DNA from: Psychrobacter sp. Pi2-52
GTDB lineage: Bacteria; Pseudomonadota; Gammaproteobacteria; Pseudomonadales; Moraxellaceae
Length of the DNA stretch: 64,000 nucleotides
NCBI RefSeq assembly: GCF_904846705.1
Contig: NZ_CAJHBS010000004.1
Location: forward strand, 1-64,000
Direction of reading: 5' to 3'
Both the position numbers and the translations under genes were made by a program. The notes below the pieces were generated by a model. The model had not been told where the DNA came from. It searched no databases and was given only the letters and a program-made list of their open reading frames with translations. This document shows positions 45,110 through 55,182 of this stretch, one piece after another; position 1 is the stretch's first letter; every line of letters starts with the position of its first letter.

Positions 45110-45640
45110 GTGGCTTCTAGAGGATTTATCGAGCTTCTGCGTTTAGCAGATTTGGCACGCGCGCGCAAAAGCGGTCGCCGCGGTGGCCAAGAGTTTGATT
45201 GGCAAGGTGTGGTATTTGAAATTGGTGGGCAGCGCTTAGTTGCCCCTATGGGTCAGGTATCAGAGGTATTATCTATGCCAGAATATACTAGCCTACCTCT
45301 AGTAAAGCCATGGATGCTAGGTATTGCCAACATTCGTGGGCGACTCTTACCTTTAACGGATTTGTCGCATTTTTTGCAAGTCCCTAGTCGCTTGACACAA
45401 ATGAGCCAACGAAAAGTTATCGTCATTGATTATGATAATAACTTTTCAGGACTGCTGGTGGATCAAGTACTTGGTATCGAACAGTTCACACAAGAACAGT
45501 ATCGTCCAGAAGCCATAGATCCAGAGTCGCCGTTTGCGCCTTATAACCATGGCAAGTTTTTCAAAAATGACCAAGACTGGTATGTATTTATGCCAAGTTT
45601 GCTCGCACAAGATCCTCAGTATTCAGATGCTGCAATATAA
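45110..45640 (+). CDS. pilI: CheW-like adaptor PilI
   Basis: A 176-residue CheW-domain protein linking the receptor PilJ to the kinase ChpA. Characteristic segments are WQGVVFEIGGQRLVAPMGQVSEVL, LGIANIRGRLLPLTDLSHFL, and FSGLLVDQVLGIEQF. It starts with GTG at 45110, three bases after the pilH stop; GGAG six bases upstream supports this start, and no ATG fits. The Arg-rich region before the CheW fold (ARARKSGRRGG) is shared with Pseudomonas PilI. Confidence 0.93.
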   Translation: MASRGFIELLRLADLARARKSGRRGGQEFDWQGVVFEIGGQRLVAPMGQVSEVLSMPEYTSLPLVKPWMLGIANIRGRLLPLTDLSHFLQVPSRLTQMSQRKVIVIDYDNNFSGLLVDQVLGIEQFTQEQYRPEAIDPESPFAPYNHGKFFKNDQDWYVFMPSLLAQDPQYSDAAI

Positions 45641-45690
45641 TTGTCGATAATAGAAGACCTGTCTGTTAAGTAACGACAGAGAAATAGCGA

Positions 45691-45715
45691 CTGACATAAT
45701 AGGGTTCGATGTCAG
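45691..45715 (+). repeat. Inverted repeat in the pilI-pilJ gap
   Basis: CTGACAT (45691-45697) pairs perfectly with ATGTCAG (45709-45715) over an 11-base loop. No T run follows. It lies 50 bases after pilI and 100 bases before pilJ. Confidence 0.5.
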
Positions 45716-45814
45716 CATTTATACAGGCTTTGCTAATCATTGTTTAGATAACAATACGATTGTCAAAGTCAGCCACAATTAGACTTTGATGACTGTTTGA
45801 AAGGAAGACGCAAG

Positions 45815-47230
45815 ATGAGTGATGTGATAAAAAAACCTGTAGCTGGTATGGCTAAAACATCAGCAGATGGCAAAGACGCTGATAGTACTTGGAAGCTATT
45901 GTTAGGATTTTTTGTTCTATTAAGTTTGGCTTGTCTGATTTGGCTAGTTAACTCGCTATCATCGGTAAGTCAATATTTCGATAGTTTCAATCAATCCGTT
46001 ATCTTGCCAGCGGCTGTATTTGCAATCGGCGCATTAGGGATTCTGTTTGCTTTGTACCAGCTACTGAAAAACCGTGGTGGATCAGAGCGATCGCTTATTG
46101 AAAAAGAAACCTTGCGTCGTCGCCAAGAAGCAGAAGCTGAGTCTGAGCGAGCGCGTCAAATCCAAGAAGAAAACGAACGTAACCAGATCGCTATTTTACG
46201 TCTGCTTGATGAATTGGGTGATTTGGCAGAAGGTGATTTGACAGTCAACGCGACTGTATCAGAAGATTTTACAGGGGCAATTGCTGATTCAGTCAACTTT
46301 GCAATTGACCAATTGCGACAGCTGGTACTGGTTATTAACAGCACTGCTGACCGCGTATCGCAGTCTTCAGATCAAACGCAGATGAATGCTGTTGAACTGG
46401 CCGAAGCTTCTGAACACCAGGCACAAGAGATTGCTGGTGTATCAGCCGCTATTAATGAGATGACTGTCTCAATTGATCAGGTTTCAAACAACGCTGCGGA
46501 ATCTGCAACGGTTGCCCAGCGTTCAGTTGCTATTTCTCACAATGGAGCAGAAGTTGTACAACGCTCTATTGAGGGTATGAACGTTATTCGTGATCAGATT
46601 CAAGAAACGTCAAAACGTATTAAGCGTCTTGGTGAGTCTTCGCAAGAGATTGGTGATATCGTTGGACTAATTAACGATATTGCTGACCAGACTAACGTTT
46701 TGGCATTGAACGCCGCTATTCAGGCATCGATGGCAGGGGAAGCGGGCCGAGGCTTCGCGGTTGTTGCTGATGAGGTACAGCGTCTGGCTGAGCGTTCAGC
46801 GAACGCTACTAAGCAGATTGAAACATTGGTAAAAACCATTCAGGCCGATACCAACGAAGCGGTTATGTCAATGGAATCGACAACTTCTGAAGTTGTACGC
46901 GGCACACGCTTAGCGAAAGATGCGGGTGAAGCACTAGAAGAAGTACAGAGCGTTTCTAACACCTTGGCTGACTTGATTCAAAACATCTCAAATGCTGCAT
47001 TACAACAGGCTGAGTCTGCTGGTCATATTTCTCACACCATGAACATCATTCAAGATATTACCTCACAAACTTCTTCTGGAACGATGGCAACAGCCCGTTC
47101 TATTGGTGAGCTAAGTGAAATGGCAGCAGCACTACAGGAATCGGTAACAGGCTTCAAAGTATCGAACGACGACGAGCTAGTAGATTATGAAGTGTTGGAT
47201 ACGGAAGGCGCATTGAAAGAAAGCGTTTAG
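45815..47230 (+). CDS. pilJ: Pil-Chp chemoreceptor PilJ lacking the large periplasmic domain
   Basis: A 471-residue methyl-accepting receptor. Span 1 is residues about 27-47, the loop only about 48-62, and span 2 about 63-84; HAMP-like and signalling helices follow. The tip [62 protein letters not shown] sequence is classic PilJ. Pseudomonas PilJ is about 680 residues, with two periplasmic PilJ modules that sense pilin; these are absent here. A TTG at 45797 is in frame; ATG 45815 with AAGGA nine bases upstream is preferred. Confidence 0.93.
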   Translation: MSDVIKKPVAGMAKTSADGKDADSTWKLLLGFFVLLSLACLIWLVNSLSSVSQYFDSFNQSVILPAAVFAIGALGILFALYQLLKNRGGSERSLIEKETLRRRQEAEAESERARQIQEENERNQIAILRLLDELGDLAEGDLTVNATVSEDFTGAIADSVNFAIDQLRQLVLVINSTADRVSQSSDQTQMNAVELAEASEHQAQEIAGVSAAINEMTVSIDQVSNNAAESATVAQRSVAISHNGAEVVQRSIEGMNVIRDQIQETSKRIKRLGESSQEIGDIVGLINDIADQTNVLALNAAIQASMAGEAGRGFAVVADEVQRLAERSANATKQIETLVKTIQADTNEAVMSMESTTSEVVRGTRLAKDAGEALEEVQSVSNTLADLIQNISNAALQQAESAGHISHTMNIIQDITSQTSSGTMATARSIGELSEMAAALQESVTGFKVSNDDELVDYEVLDTEGALKESV

Positions 47231-47336
47231 TGATTATTTATTCTTTTAGGACAAGATCGACAGCATTTGATTGTTCTGCGTATTGAATAAATTTGCTGCT
47301 GTATCAAGAATGATAGAAAGAAGCCGTAATTATAGT

Positions 47337-47381
47337 AGATGATTTATCTAGCTTAAATAACGTTAATTAGCTAAATCATCT
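47337..47381 (+). repeat. Inverted repeat in the pilJ-pilK gap
   Basis: AGATGATTTA (47337-47346) pairs perfectly with TAAATCATCT (47372-47381). There is no T run after it. It lies about 105 bases after pilJ and just before pilK. Confidence 0.55.
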
Positions 47382-47418
47382 GCTGAATACAGTTGATCTG
47401 ACATTGGGTAATACTTTG

Positions 47419-48276
47419 ATGAAAGTCGACAGTTTGGATGTGCAGCGATGGCAGAAGTATATAGAGCAAGAGACTGGATTTGTGCTGCCAGACATACAGC
47501 TACAGTGGCTGGCTAATGCAATCGACTGTACGGCTATGTCGAACGGATTGAATGTTCAACAATTATGGTATCAATTATCGAAAAGTGATGAGTTGCGTCA
47601 GCAGTTGCTGGATAAAGTACTCATTCATGAGAGTCGGTTTTTTCGACATAGACCCTCTATCGATTTTGTCACAAAGTATGCACTCCAGCATTATAAAGCA
47701 GACAATATTGAGAGTTTATTTCGTATTTGGAGTGTTGGCTGCGCAAGTGGACAAGAAGCTTGGTCACTGGCCATGAGCTTGGCCGTACAGCGATGTCAAG
47801 ACTATGTCATATTAGGGACAGACATCAGTGAAGAGGCTATTAAAAGCGCACGGTTGGGGCAGTATGATAACAGGCAGCAAACTTTAATCCCGCAATCATG
47901 TCAGTCGTTTGTTCAGCCGCTGCCATCTAAAGGTAGATTAAACAGATTGAAGCCTAGCACACCAGAAGCGGCTAATAGTATCCAGGAGAATTGGCAGGTA
48001 GCCCCTGTATTGCAACCGCATGTCAATTTTTCTGTACACAATATTATTGAAAAAATACCACCCACTACGCATCTTCAGAATGTGATTATTTGCCAAAACA
48101 TGCTGCTATATTTTCGTAAATTTGATCAGCGTGATATTTTGGCACGGTTATCAGAGCAATGCGCGTTAGAGGGATATATTGTATTGGCTCCAGGTGAGGC
48201 GTTGTTCTGGCGTCCTTCAAATATGCGCCGCATTGCGCACCCACAGGTTAATGTGTGGCAAAAAATTAGTGCCTAA
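47419..48276 (+). CDS. pilK: CheR-type methyltransferase PilK
   Basis: A 285-residue chemotaxis methyltransferase that methylates glutamates of PilJ using S-adenosylmethionine. CheR features: WQKYIEQETGF helical N-domain, HESRFFRHRPSIDFV, RIWSVGCASGQEAWSLAMSL (SAM-binding loop), ILGTDISEEAIKSAR and the VIICQNMLLYFRKF motif. A TTG at 47404 is in frame; ATG 47419 is preferred though its ribosome site is weak. An insert of about 30 residues (QPLPSKGRLNRLKPS) sits before the final sheet. It is 30 bases upstream of chpA. Confidence 0.88.
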   Translation: MKVDSLDVQRWQKYIEQETGFVLPDIQLQWLANAIDCTAMSNGLNVQQLWYQLSKSDELRQQLLDKVLIHESRFFRHRPSIDFVTKYALQHYKADNIESLFRIWSVGCASGQEAWSLAMSLAVQRCQDYVILGTDISEEAIKSARLGQYDNRQQTLIPQSCQSFVQPLPSKGRLNRLKPSTPEAANSIQENWQVAPVLQPHVNFSVHNIIEKIPPTTHLQNVIICQNMLLYFRKFDQRDILARLSEQCALEGYIVLAPGEALFWRPSNMRRIAHPQVNVWQKISA

Positions 48277-48306
48277 ATTAGTGCATAGACGAGTTAGGAT
48301 AAACCT

Positions 48307-51300
48307 ATGAAAAACCAGCCCAATGACATCGTGACATTTCAGTGGTTGCTACCATTATTCAATCAGCAGTTAACACAGATATCTGACGGTTGGCAATTAG
48401 GTGAATCTAGCATCGACCATGAACAGCTGATATCAAGTTATCATCAGGTTAGTGGTGCACTCATCATACTTAAACTTCCTTTACTAGCAAATGTTGCTAG
48501 CAAGTTGAGTCAACTCGTAGAATTACAAAGTTGTGATGATTTTTCTATCAAAGAGCGCCGTATAGGTCAGTTCTCTCATCGATTGTTGCAACGAGAGATC
48601 AATCAGTATGCGCGTACAGGAATCTATCATATAGGCCTAATAAATAGGGCAGTTGATGAGCTGACCCAAGCTTTGTCTCAACGAGACATAGAAACTAACT
48701 TTCTTGTAAATATTAGTGATATTCAGCATGAATACATCAATGATCATGCGAATAACGAAAATATTATCAATAGTATTGAAGTGGCCGTGCCGACAGAACA
48801 AGCTACCGCTAGCTTGACAAGTGAACAGTGTCAGCAGTTGCTACTTGTATGGCGTCAGCAAGTACAAGCATTACTAATCACTAATACAAATCAGTCGTCA
48901 GCACTCAGTACCTTAGAAAAAGCTAGCCAGTATCTTAAGCAGACAACACAAGATAGTGGTTTACAAAGACTATGGTGTTTAACCGAATTACTGCTAAGCG
49001 ATCTGGCCCAAAACGAGAAACCACTTCCTGAGCGTTATGCTCCATTATTAGGTCAGCTTGATCAAGTTATAGAATCTTGTGCCCAATCAAATGAAGTACC
49101 TTCAACTATAGTTGTAAGATTGACCACCGCAATCTATGTCGAATTGAGTTATCTAGCGCACAGTAGCAAACGTACTCAGTCTATTTTGGATAAAGTATCT
49201 CAAAGTAGCACGACAGCGTCTCGTTTTTTACCGCAATTATTAACTCAGCTTGATGCGCTTATTTTCAAACTGGATGATCCAGATAGCTTGGTAGCTCCTT
49301 TACAACATATCAAAGAGCAGCTCAAAAACCGAGGCTGGACTTACTATGTGTCTCAGGTGGAATCAATCCTTGCAGATTTAAAACAGTCTCTCGTATCAGA
49401 AACAAGTTTTGCGCAAGAGCAGTGGCAAATTGAACGCAAGCTGCAAGAGCTATACAACGCTATTTATAGTACTGAGCAAACCATTTCTCTTAAGATTGGT
49501 GAGGCAACCTCTTTCGCTACTGTGCCTGAAGTGATAAATAGTAACGAGACAGAATTAAAAGGTAAACATGACTCTATTCCTACCGATGATGGCCTACGTG
49601 AGCTTCGAATTGCAGTAGAAGAGATAAAGCAAAACTTCAACGACTATATACAACACCAAGATATTGGATTATTACCAGCGTCTACTGATTTTACCAGTAT
49701 TGGTCAAGCCTTTGACGATATGGAATTGCCAGAAATTCGTCATACTATGGATGATATTGGTAGTTTATTTACACAGTTAACTACTCGTAATATTACTACC
49801 CCGAGCTGGAGTTTGGTGCAGGCGTTGGCTGAGAGCTTAACGTCTATTGAGCTATTACTTGATTATCTTGCGCAGCAGGTTTTCGACCAGCAGTTGCTCA
49901 CTTTAGCAAATACACATACGGCCAGAGCAACACAGCTTCTTGATACTGATATCGAATCACCAGCAATGCTTAACGAGACTGTACTCACTCAAGAGTCAGC
50001 TGCGACGAATGTTGTACGTTACGATGATAGTGGCGAGATCAGCCCTGTTATCAATATAGACGATGCAAATGTAGTTGAACAAGATAATGTGAGTCTGTCC
50101 AATAGTACTGAAAGTGATGCACTAAAGCAGGCTCGTGAACACGTGAAGCCTGATAACTTTGAAACAGATGAAGATGTCCACGATATCTTTATCGAAGAAG
50201 TGACCGAAATTATCACTGATCTTGAAGATTTCCTTCCTATCTGGGCGCAAGACTCACAAGATCTAACCCCATTGACTGAAGTGCGTAGAGGTTTTCACAC
50301 TCTAAAAGGCTCAGGTCGTATGGTTGGTGCCTTTAGTATCAGCGAGATAGCATGGTCAATCGAAAACCTACTCAATCGTTTACTAGATAAAACATTACCA
50401 GTAACAGATGATGTTGTAAATCTAGTGGTTGAAACTACAAAAACTCTACCAGCATTGGTAGCAGATTTTTCAGCGCAGCGACCACCAAGCTTTGATCCTG
50501 CGATTGCTATCTTACAAAGTAGTAATCTTATGAGCCAGCAGCCTGTAAACACTGGTCTGACGCTAACTGAACTTGCTCCTAAAGAGTTTATGTCAGATGA
50601 TGCAGAATTAGAAAAATCGCTACTAGAAATTGATGATGTTGATACTGATTCTAATAACGATAGTACCGAGTTAGTCACTGACTCGAATAACAAGGAAGTG
50701 AATATCAACGAATATCTATCTACATTGGATATTCCAGAGAGTCTTGCACCTTTTATTAGAGAGACTAACCAACTACCAGCTGATGCCGACGATGCAGATC
50801 CTGATATCAAAGAGATATTCATAGAAGAGGCCAATGAAGTATTGGCAGAAATTGTGCCGTTGTATGAAAGCTGGCAGAAAAATTCGACCGATCTAGAGGG
50901 CTTGAAAGATATTCGCCGTGGTTTCCATACCTTGAAAGGTTCGGGCCGCATGGTAGGCGCTAACTATACAGCGGAGCTGGCATGGTCTATAGAAAACATG
51001 CTTAACCGTGTTTTAGATAATAGTGTCACTGTCTCAGCTGATATGAGGCAGTTAATTACAGATGTATTGGCAGCTTATCCTGATATGCTCATAGCATTTG
51101 AACAGGGTACTCAAGACTATCCAGCTGTTATTCCAGTGTGGATTGCGTGTGCTGATGCGTATAGCAAACAGCAGGGTAATGAATTTAGTTATTCTGCGTT
51201 TTTTGCACAGTCAATAGATAGTTCTATAGATAAGATTGAAAAAACAATGCCATTGTCTGATACAACTGAGACTGACAATGCTTATGATGACGACAGTAAT

Positions 51301-54300
51301 GAAGCTATAGACTCTACCTTACAGACCTTTCATTCGGTCAATGAAAAAATGGCAGAGGCAGCGGTTGTCCTTACCCCTCAAACCGAAGAAGAAAAAGTAT
51401 TTTGTAAGATATTTATTGATGAAGCGGAAGAGCTGCTTGACTGTATCGAACAGTTTGTCAAAGACAATAGAGAACAGCCTCATATAGAAATCACAGATGA
51501 AATCGTACGCGCATTTCATACTTTGCGCGGCGCTTCGGGTTCTAGTGCTTTGGCCGCTATCAGCGAAGTCAGTGCGACCATCGAGCATAGCTTGGAGTCA
51601 CTACAACAACAAGATATAGGCATGAATGCTCAGCACTTAGCAGCATTAGCCCAGTCAGCCACATTAATAGAGGGTTATCTAAATAACTATAAGCAAAATG
51701 TAGAGCAGCATGATGCATCAACAGAGGACGATGGTTCGCAGAGTCAGCATGATATAGCGTCATTGCAAGCCATGCTTGGTGAGCAATACGTGGCTAATGA
51801 CACTACTGTCATGACAAACAATAAACCGACGATAGAAGAGTTATTAGACAGTAATATTGATACGTTGCTCGATGCTGAGTGGGAATTAGATGATGCGCTG
51901 AATCATGCTGAGATAGATCATATTCAAGACTATATAGAGCAGCAAGTCTCTCGAATAGTTTCTCTCAAGGAAAAGGCGCAAGCATTTCCAAAATTCGTCA
52001 CGATTTTAGATGAGCTGGGTAATGCGTATCGTTATTTGAGTAATCATATCGATAAAGCTCAAAATCAAGACATTCAAGCGATATTGCATGCAGGTCATGC
52101 TCAGCTGATAGGCTTGTTCGATGCCTTAGCTGGAAGTACCTCCTTAAAAATAGATAAACAAGTCATTGATGATCTACAGAGTATCTATCAAGAAAGTAAT
52201 GACAATGAAGACGTTGGCTTCATCGTTAGAGCCGTTCCAGCAGCTGACCTACAATTTGAAACCATTGACACTGATATCGAGCTGTTAGAAATATTTTTAG
52301 AAGAAGCACAAGAGCTTGATACTGCACTAGATGAAAGCTTCAATAAGTGGCGTGCCGATATCACCAATATCAATTCGCTAAAGGTTCTACAGCGTCATTT
52401 GCACACGATTAAAGGTGGTGCACGGATGGCGGGTATCCGTAGTATTGGCGATTTGACTCACGAAGCAGAAAGTGTCTATGAGTCGTTTGTAGAGAGCCGA
52501 AGAGCGCCAACCGCGCAGTGGCTTGAAATCATGCAAATGGTGCAAGACACCATGTCACTACAAGTGATGCATATTGTGAGTCATAAGAAATCTTTCTTTA
52601 CTCCAGAGCTGATTGAGCAGTTGCGCCAGCTTGAAAAAGCAAAAACGTTACCAGAGGTAATCGATCTAGTCATACCAGTGCCAAAAAATCATTTTGAACC
52701 TACAGAGCGTAGCATTGCTGCCAATGTTGTTGACAGTGATAATGAGGTATTGAGTACCCTAAGTCTGGATAGCATGATTAAACAATCATGGGCTAACGGA
52801 CTTCCTGATCCTGATATATTAGCGGTATTTTTAGAAGAGGCAGAAGAGCTTACCAATCGTAATAAGTATCTACACTTGTTCTTAAAAGACACGAGTAATA
52901 CCACAGCGTTGCAAGCGCTCCAACGTGATTTGCATACCATAAAGGGTGGCGCACGAATGGTCACTGCCTCTGGTATTGCTGACTTGGCTCACGAGATGGA
53001 GTCGGTTTATACAGACTTTGTCAGTAATCGACGTCCAGCCACCAAAAAAGTATTAGAGTTGCTGGTTGCAAGTCATGATTGGCTAGCTGATGCAGTATTT
53101 ATTCTTCAACAACATGTTAATCCACCGACGCCTACGCTATTAATTGAAGCGTTGGAGCAATTTGGTAGAAACCCTGATAGCCTAAAAACGATACCTAAAG
53201 AGTCTCTACAAGCCCAGCGTGAAGCAATCTTGATTGCCAAAGAAAACCAAGATTCGCAGTATCTTGCAAAAGATATCAGTGAAATGCCGTCTATGCTTAG
53301 AGATACTCACGAGGAAGATCAGAGCACTAGTAGCAATGAGATGATTCGTATCTCGGGTGGTTTGATTGAGCACATGATTAATCTATCTGGTGAGTCAGCG
53401 ATTAACCGTGCTCGTATCGATATGGGTATCAGTAGTTTAACAAACAGTATCGAAGAGATGGGTACGACAGTACAACGCCTGGCAGATCAGCTACGTCGTA
53501 TGGAGATCGAGCTAGAAGCACAGATTTTGTCTCAGATAGATGAGGAACTCATCGATAATGAAGACTTTGACCCTCTAGAGATGGATCAATACTCATCTTT
53601 GAATCAGCTGTCTAAATCTTTAACAGAGTCAGCCTCGGATTTGGTTGATATTAACCATACATTATTAGAAAAAACCCGTGATAGTGAAAGCCTACTGCTA
53701 CAGTTGTCTCGTACCCAGACTGAACTGCAAGATGGTTTGATGAATTCACGTATGGTGCCATTTACGCGCTTGACACCACGTCTTGAACGTATCGTACGTC
53801 AAACAGCTAACGAGCTTAATAAGTCTGTTGAATTGTCCATCATTAATGCTGATGACGAGATGGATAGAACCATCCTAGAGCGCATTACGTCACCGCTTGA
53901 GCATATGTTACGTAATGCTGTCGACCATGGTATTGAAACCACATCGACCCGTCTAAAGTCAGGCAAAGAGCGTAGCGGCCGTATTACCCTTGAAGTGCAT
54001 CGTGAAGGTAGTGAGATCGTCATTCAATTAACAGATGATGGGCGAGGCATTGATGTTGAAGCAGTACGTAGTAAAGCCATCTCTCAGGGTCTAATTGATG
54101 CAGACGATAATAGTTTGTCAGACCTTGATATTATACAATATATTTTCAACGCTGGATTAAGTACGAGTCAGCAAGTGACTCAGATTTCTGGACGCGGCGT
54201 TGGTATGGACGTTGTTATTAGTGAGATTCGCCAACTAGGTGGCTCAGTATCCGTTGTTTCAGAGTTGGGTAAAGGCTCTAGTTTTACGATGCGCTTACCA

Positions 54301-55182
54301 CTGACAGTAGCCGTGTCTGACGCGTTGGTTGTTCGTGCTGCAGATCGCTACTATGCGATTCCATTGGTACAGATTGAGCGTGTGGTTCGAGTGAATCCAG
54401 AGAAGCTCTATGACTATTATCAATCAAATGATGCCACATTGAATTTTGAAGACACTGAGTATCGAGTACGCTACCTAAATGAGATTTTATCAGGTAATAA
54501 GTTAAATGAGTTGGTCGTAAATACCAATACTAGCTTACCGCTTATCATTATTAAAAACCGTACCGGACAGAATATTGCTTTGCAAGTGGATCAGATTGCA
54601 GGTTCGCGCATAGAAGTTGTTGTCAAACCTTTAGGACAACAATTATCAAATATTCCAGGAGTTTCAGCTGCTACTATCATGGGTGATGGCTCGGTCATGC
54701 TCATCTTAGATCTGATTGCTCTTATGCGTAATGCGCAATTGGTTAAGAATATTACGAAAGCTGCTGATGCTAAAAGAGGACGTATAGAATCTAAATCTAC
54801 CATTCTAGTCGTCGATGACTCTGTGACGGTACGTAAAGTAACCTCACGTTTCTTAGAGCGCCAAGGGTTCAATGTGGCAGTCGCTAAAGATGGTATTGAT
54901 GCAATTGAGATATTGCAAGATATGACACCAGATATGATATTGCTTGATATCGAAATGCCTCGTATGGACGGCTTCGAGGTCGCCACTCAAGTCCGATATA
55001 ATAGTCGTCTAAAGCAAATTCCGATTATTATGATAACATCACGTACTGGCGAAAAGCATCGTGAACGTGCCTTAGAGATTGGTGTGAATGACTATATGGG
55101 TAAACCATTCCAAGAAAAAGAGCTGCTTGATAAAATGCAAAAATTACTAGGTGAAGGGGTCAGCCTGACTAATGAAGGATAA
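48307..55182 (+). CDS. chpA: ChpA, giant multi-Hpt CheA-like hybrid kinase
   Basis: A 2291-residue histidine kinase of the Pil-Chp pathway. N-terminal FimL-like Hpt-type domain with H46 (YHQVSGAL). Five classical phosphotransfer domains follow with phospho-His at H664, H874, H1071, H1366 and H1543 (HTLKGSGRM twice, HTLRGASGS, HTIKGGARM twice). Then dimerisation region, ATPase (N-box N1870 in RNAVDHG; G1 DDGRGID from 1910), CheW-like domain (about 2000-2140) and C-terminal receiver with D2214. Pseudomonas ChpA is about 2470 residues with eight phosphotransfer-type domains. Its stop codon overlaps the chpB start. Confidence 0.96.
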   Translation: MKNQPNDIVTFQWLLPLFNQQLTQISDGWQLGESSIDHEQLISSYHQVSGALIILKLPLLANVASKLSQLVELQSCDDFSIKERRIGQFSHRLLQREINQYARTGIYHIGLINRAVDELTQALSQRDIETNFLVNISDIQHEYINDHANNENIINSIEVAVPTEQATASLTSEQCQQLLLVWRQQVQALLITNTNQSSALSTLEKASQYLKQTTQDSGLQRLWCLTELLLSDLAQNEKPLPERYAPLLGQLDQVIESCAQSNEVPSTIVVRLTTAIYVELSYLAHSSKRTQSILDKVSQSSTTASRFLPQLLTQLDALIFKLDDPDSLVAPLQHIKEQLKNRGWTYYVSQVESILADLKQSLVSETSFAQEQWQIERKLQELYNAIYSTEQTISLKIGEATSFATVPEVINSNETELKGKHDSIPTDDGLRELRIAVEEIKQNFNDYIQHQDIGLLPASTDFTSIGQAFDDMELPEIRHTMDDIGSLFTQLTTRNITTPSWSLVQALAESLTSIELLLDYLAQQVFDQQLLTLANTHTARATQLLDTDIESPAMLNETVLTQESAATNVVRYDDSGEISPVINIDDANVVEQDNVSLSNSTESDALKQAREHVKPDNFETDEDVHDIFIEEVTEIITDLEDFLPIWAQDSQDLTPLTEVRRGFHTLKGSGRMVGAFSISEIAWSIENLLNRLLDKTLPVTDDVVNLVVETTKTLPALVADFSAQRPPSFDPAIAILQSSNLMSQQPVNTGLTLTELAPKEFMSDDAELEKSLLEIDDVDTDSNNDSTELVTDSNNKEVNINEYLSTLDIPESLAPFIRETNQLPADADDADPDIKEIFIEEANEVLAEIVPLYESWQKNSTDLEGLKDIRRGFHTLKGSGRMVGANYTAELAWSIENMLNRVLDNSVTVSADMRQLITDVLAAYPDMLIAFEQGTQDYPAVIPVWIACADAYSKQQGNEFSYSAFFAQSIDSSIDKIEKTMPLSDTTETDNAYDDDSNEAIDSTLQTFHSVNEKMAEAAVVLTPQTEEEKVFCKIFIDEAEELLDCIEQFVKDNREQPHIEITDEIVRAFHTLRGASGSSALAAISEVSATIEHSLESLQQQDIGMNAQHLAALAQSATLIEGYLNNYKQNVEQHDASTEDDGSQSQHDIASLQAMLGEQYVANDTTVMTNNKPTIEELLDSNIDTLLDAEWELDDALNHAEIDHIQDYIEQQVSRIVSLKEKAQAFPKFVTILDELGNAYRYLSNHIDKAQNQDIQAILHAGHAQLIGLFDALAGSTSLKIDKQVIDDLQSIYQESNDNEDVGFIVRAVPAADLQFETIDTDIELLEIFLEEAQELDTALDESFNKWRADITNINSLKVLQRHLHTIKGGARMAGIRSIGDLTHEAESVYESFVESRRAPTAQWLEIMQMVQDTMSLQVMHIVSHKKSFFTPELIEQLRQLEKAKTLPEVIDLVIPVPKNHFEPTERSIAANVVDSDNEVLSTLSLDSMIKQSWANGLPDPDILAVFLEEAEELTNRNKYLHLFLKDTSNTTALQALQRDLHTIKGGARMVTASGIADLAHEMESVYTDFVSNRRPATKKVLELLVASHDWLADAVFILQQHVNPPTPTLLIEALEQFGRNPDSLKTIPKESLQAQREAILIAKENQDSQYLAKDISEMPSMLRDTHEEDQSTSSNEMIRISGGLIEHMINLSGESAINRARIDMGISSLTNSIEEMGTTVQRLADQLRRMEIELEAQILSQIDEELIDNEDFDPLEMDQYSSLNQLSKSLTESASDLVDINHTLLEKTRDSESLLLQLSRTQTELQDGLMNSRMVPFTRLTPRLERIVRQTANELNKSVELSIINADDEMDRTILERITSPLEHMLRNAVDHGIETTSTRLKSGKERSGRITLEVHREGSEIVIQLTDDGRGIDVEAVRSKAISQGLIDADDNSLSDLDIIQYIFNAGLSTSQQVTQISGRGVGMDVVISEIRQLGGSVSVVSELGKGSSFTMRLPLTVAVSDALVVRAADRYYAIPLVQIERVVRVNPEKLYDYYQSNDATLNFEDTEYRVRYLNEILSGNKLNELVVNTNTSLPLIIIKNRTGQNIALQVDQIAGSRIEVVVKPLGQQLSNIPGVSAATIMGDGSVMLILDLIALMRNAQLVKNITKAADAKRGRIESKSTILVVDDSVTVRKVTSRFLERQGFNVAVAKDGIDAIEILQDMTPDMILLDIEMPRMDGFEVATQVRYNSRLKQIPIIMITSRTGEKHRERALEIGVNDYMGKPFQEKELLDKMQKLLGEGVSLTNEG

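Noticed and set aside
50295..50951. Long minus-strand frames inside chpA
   Set aside because: They mirror the codon structure of chpA and contain only Ser/Leu-rich shadow sequence.
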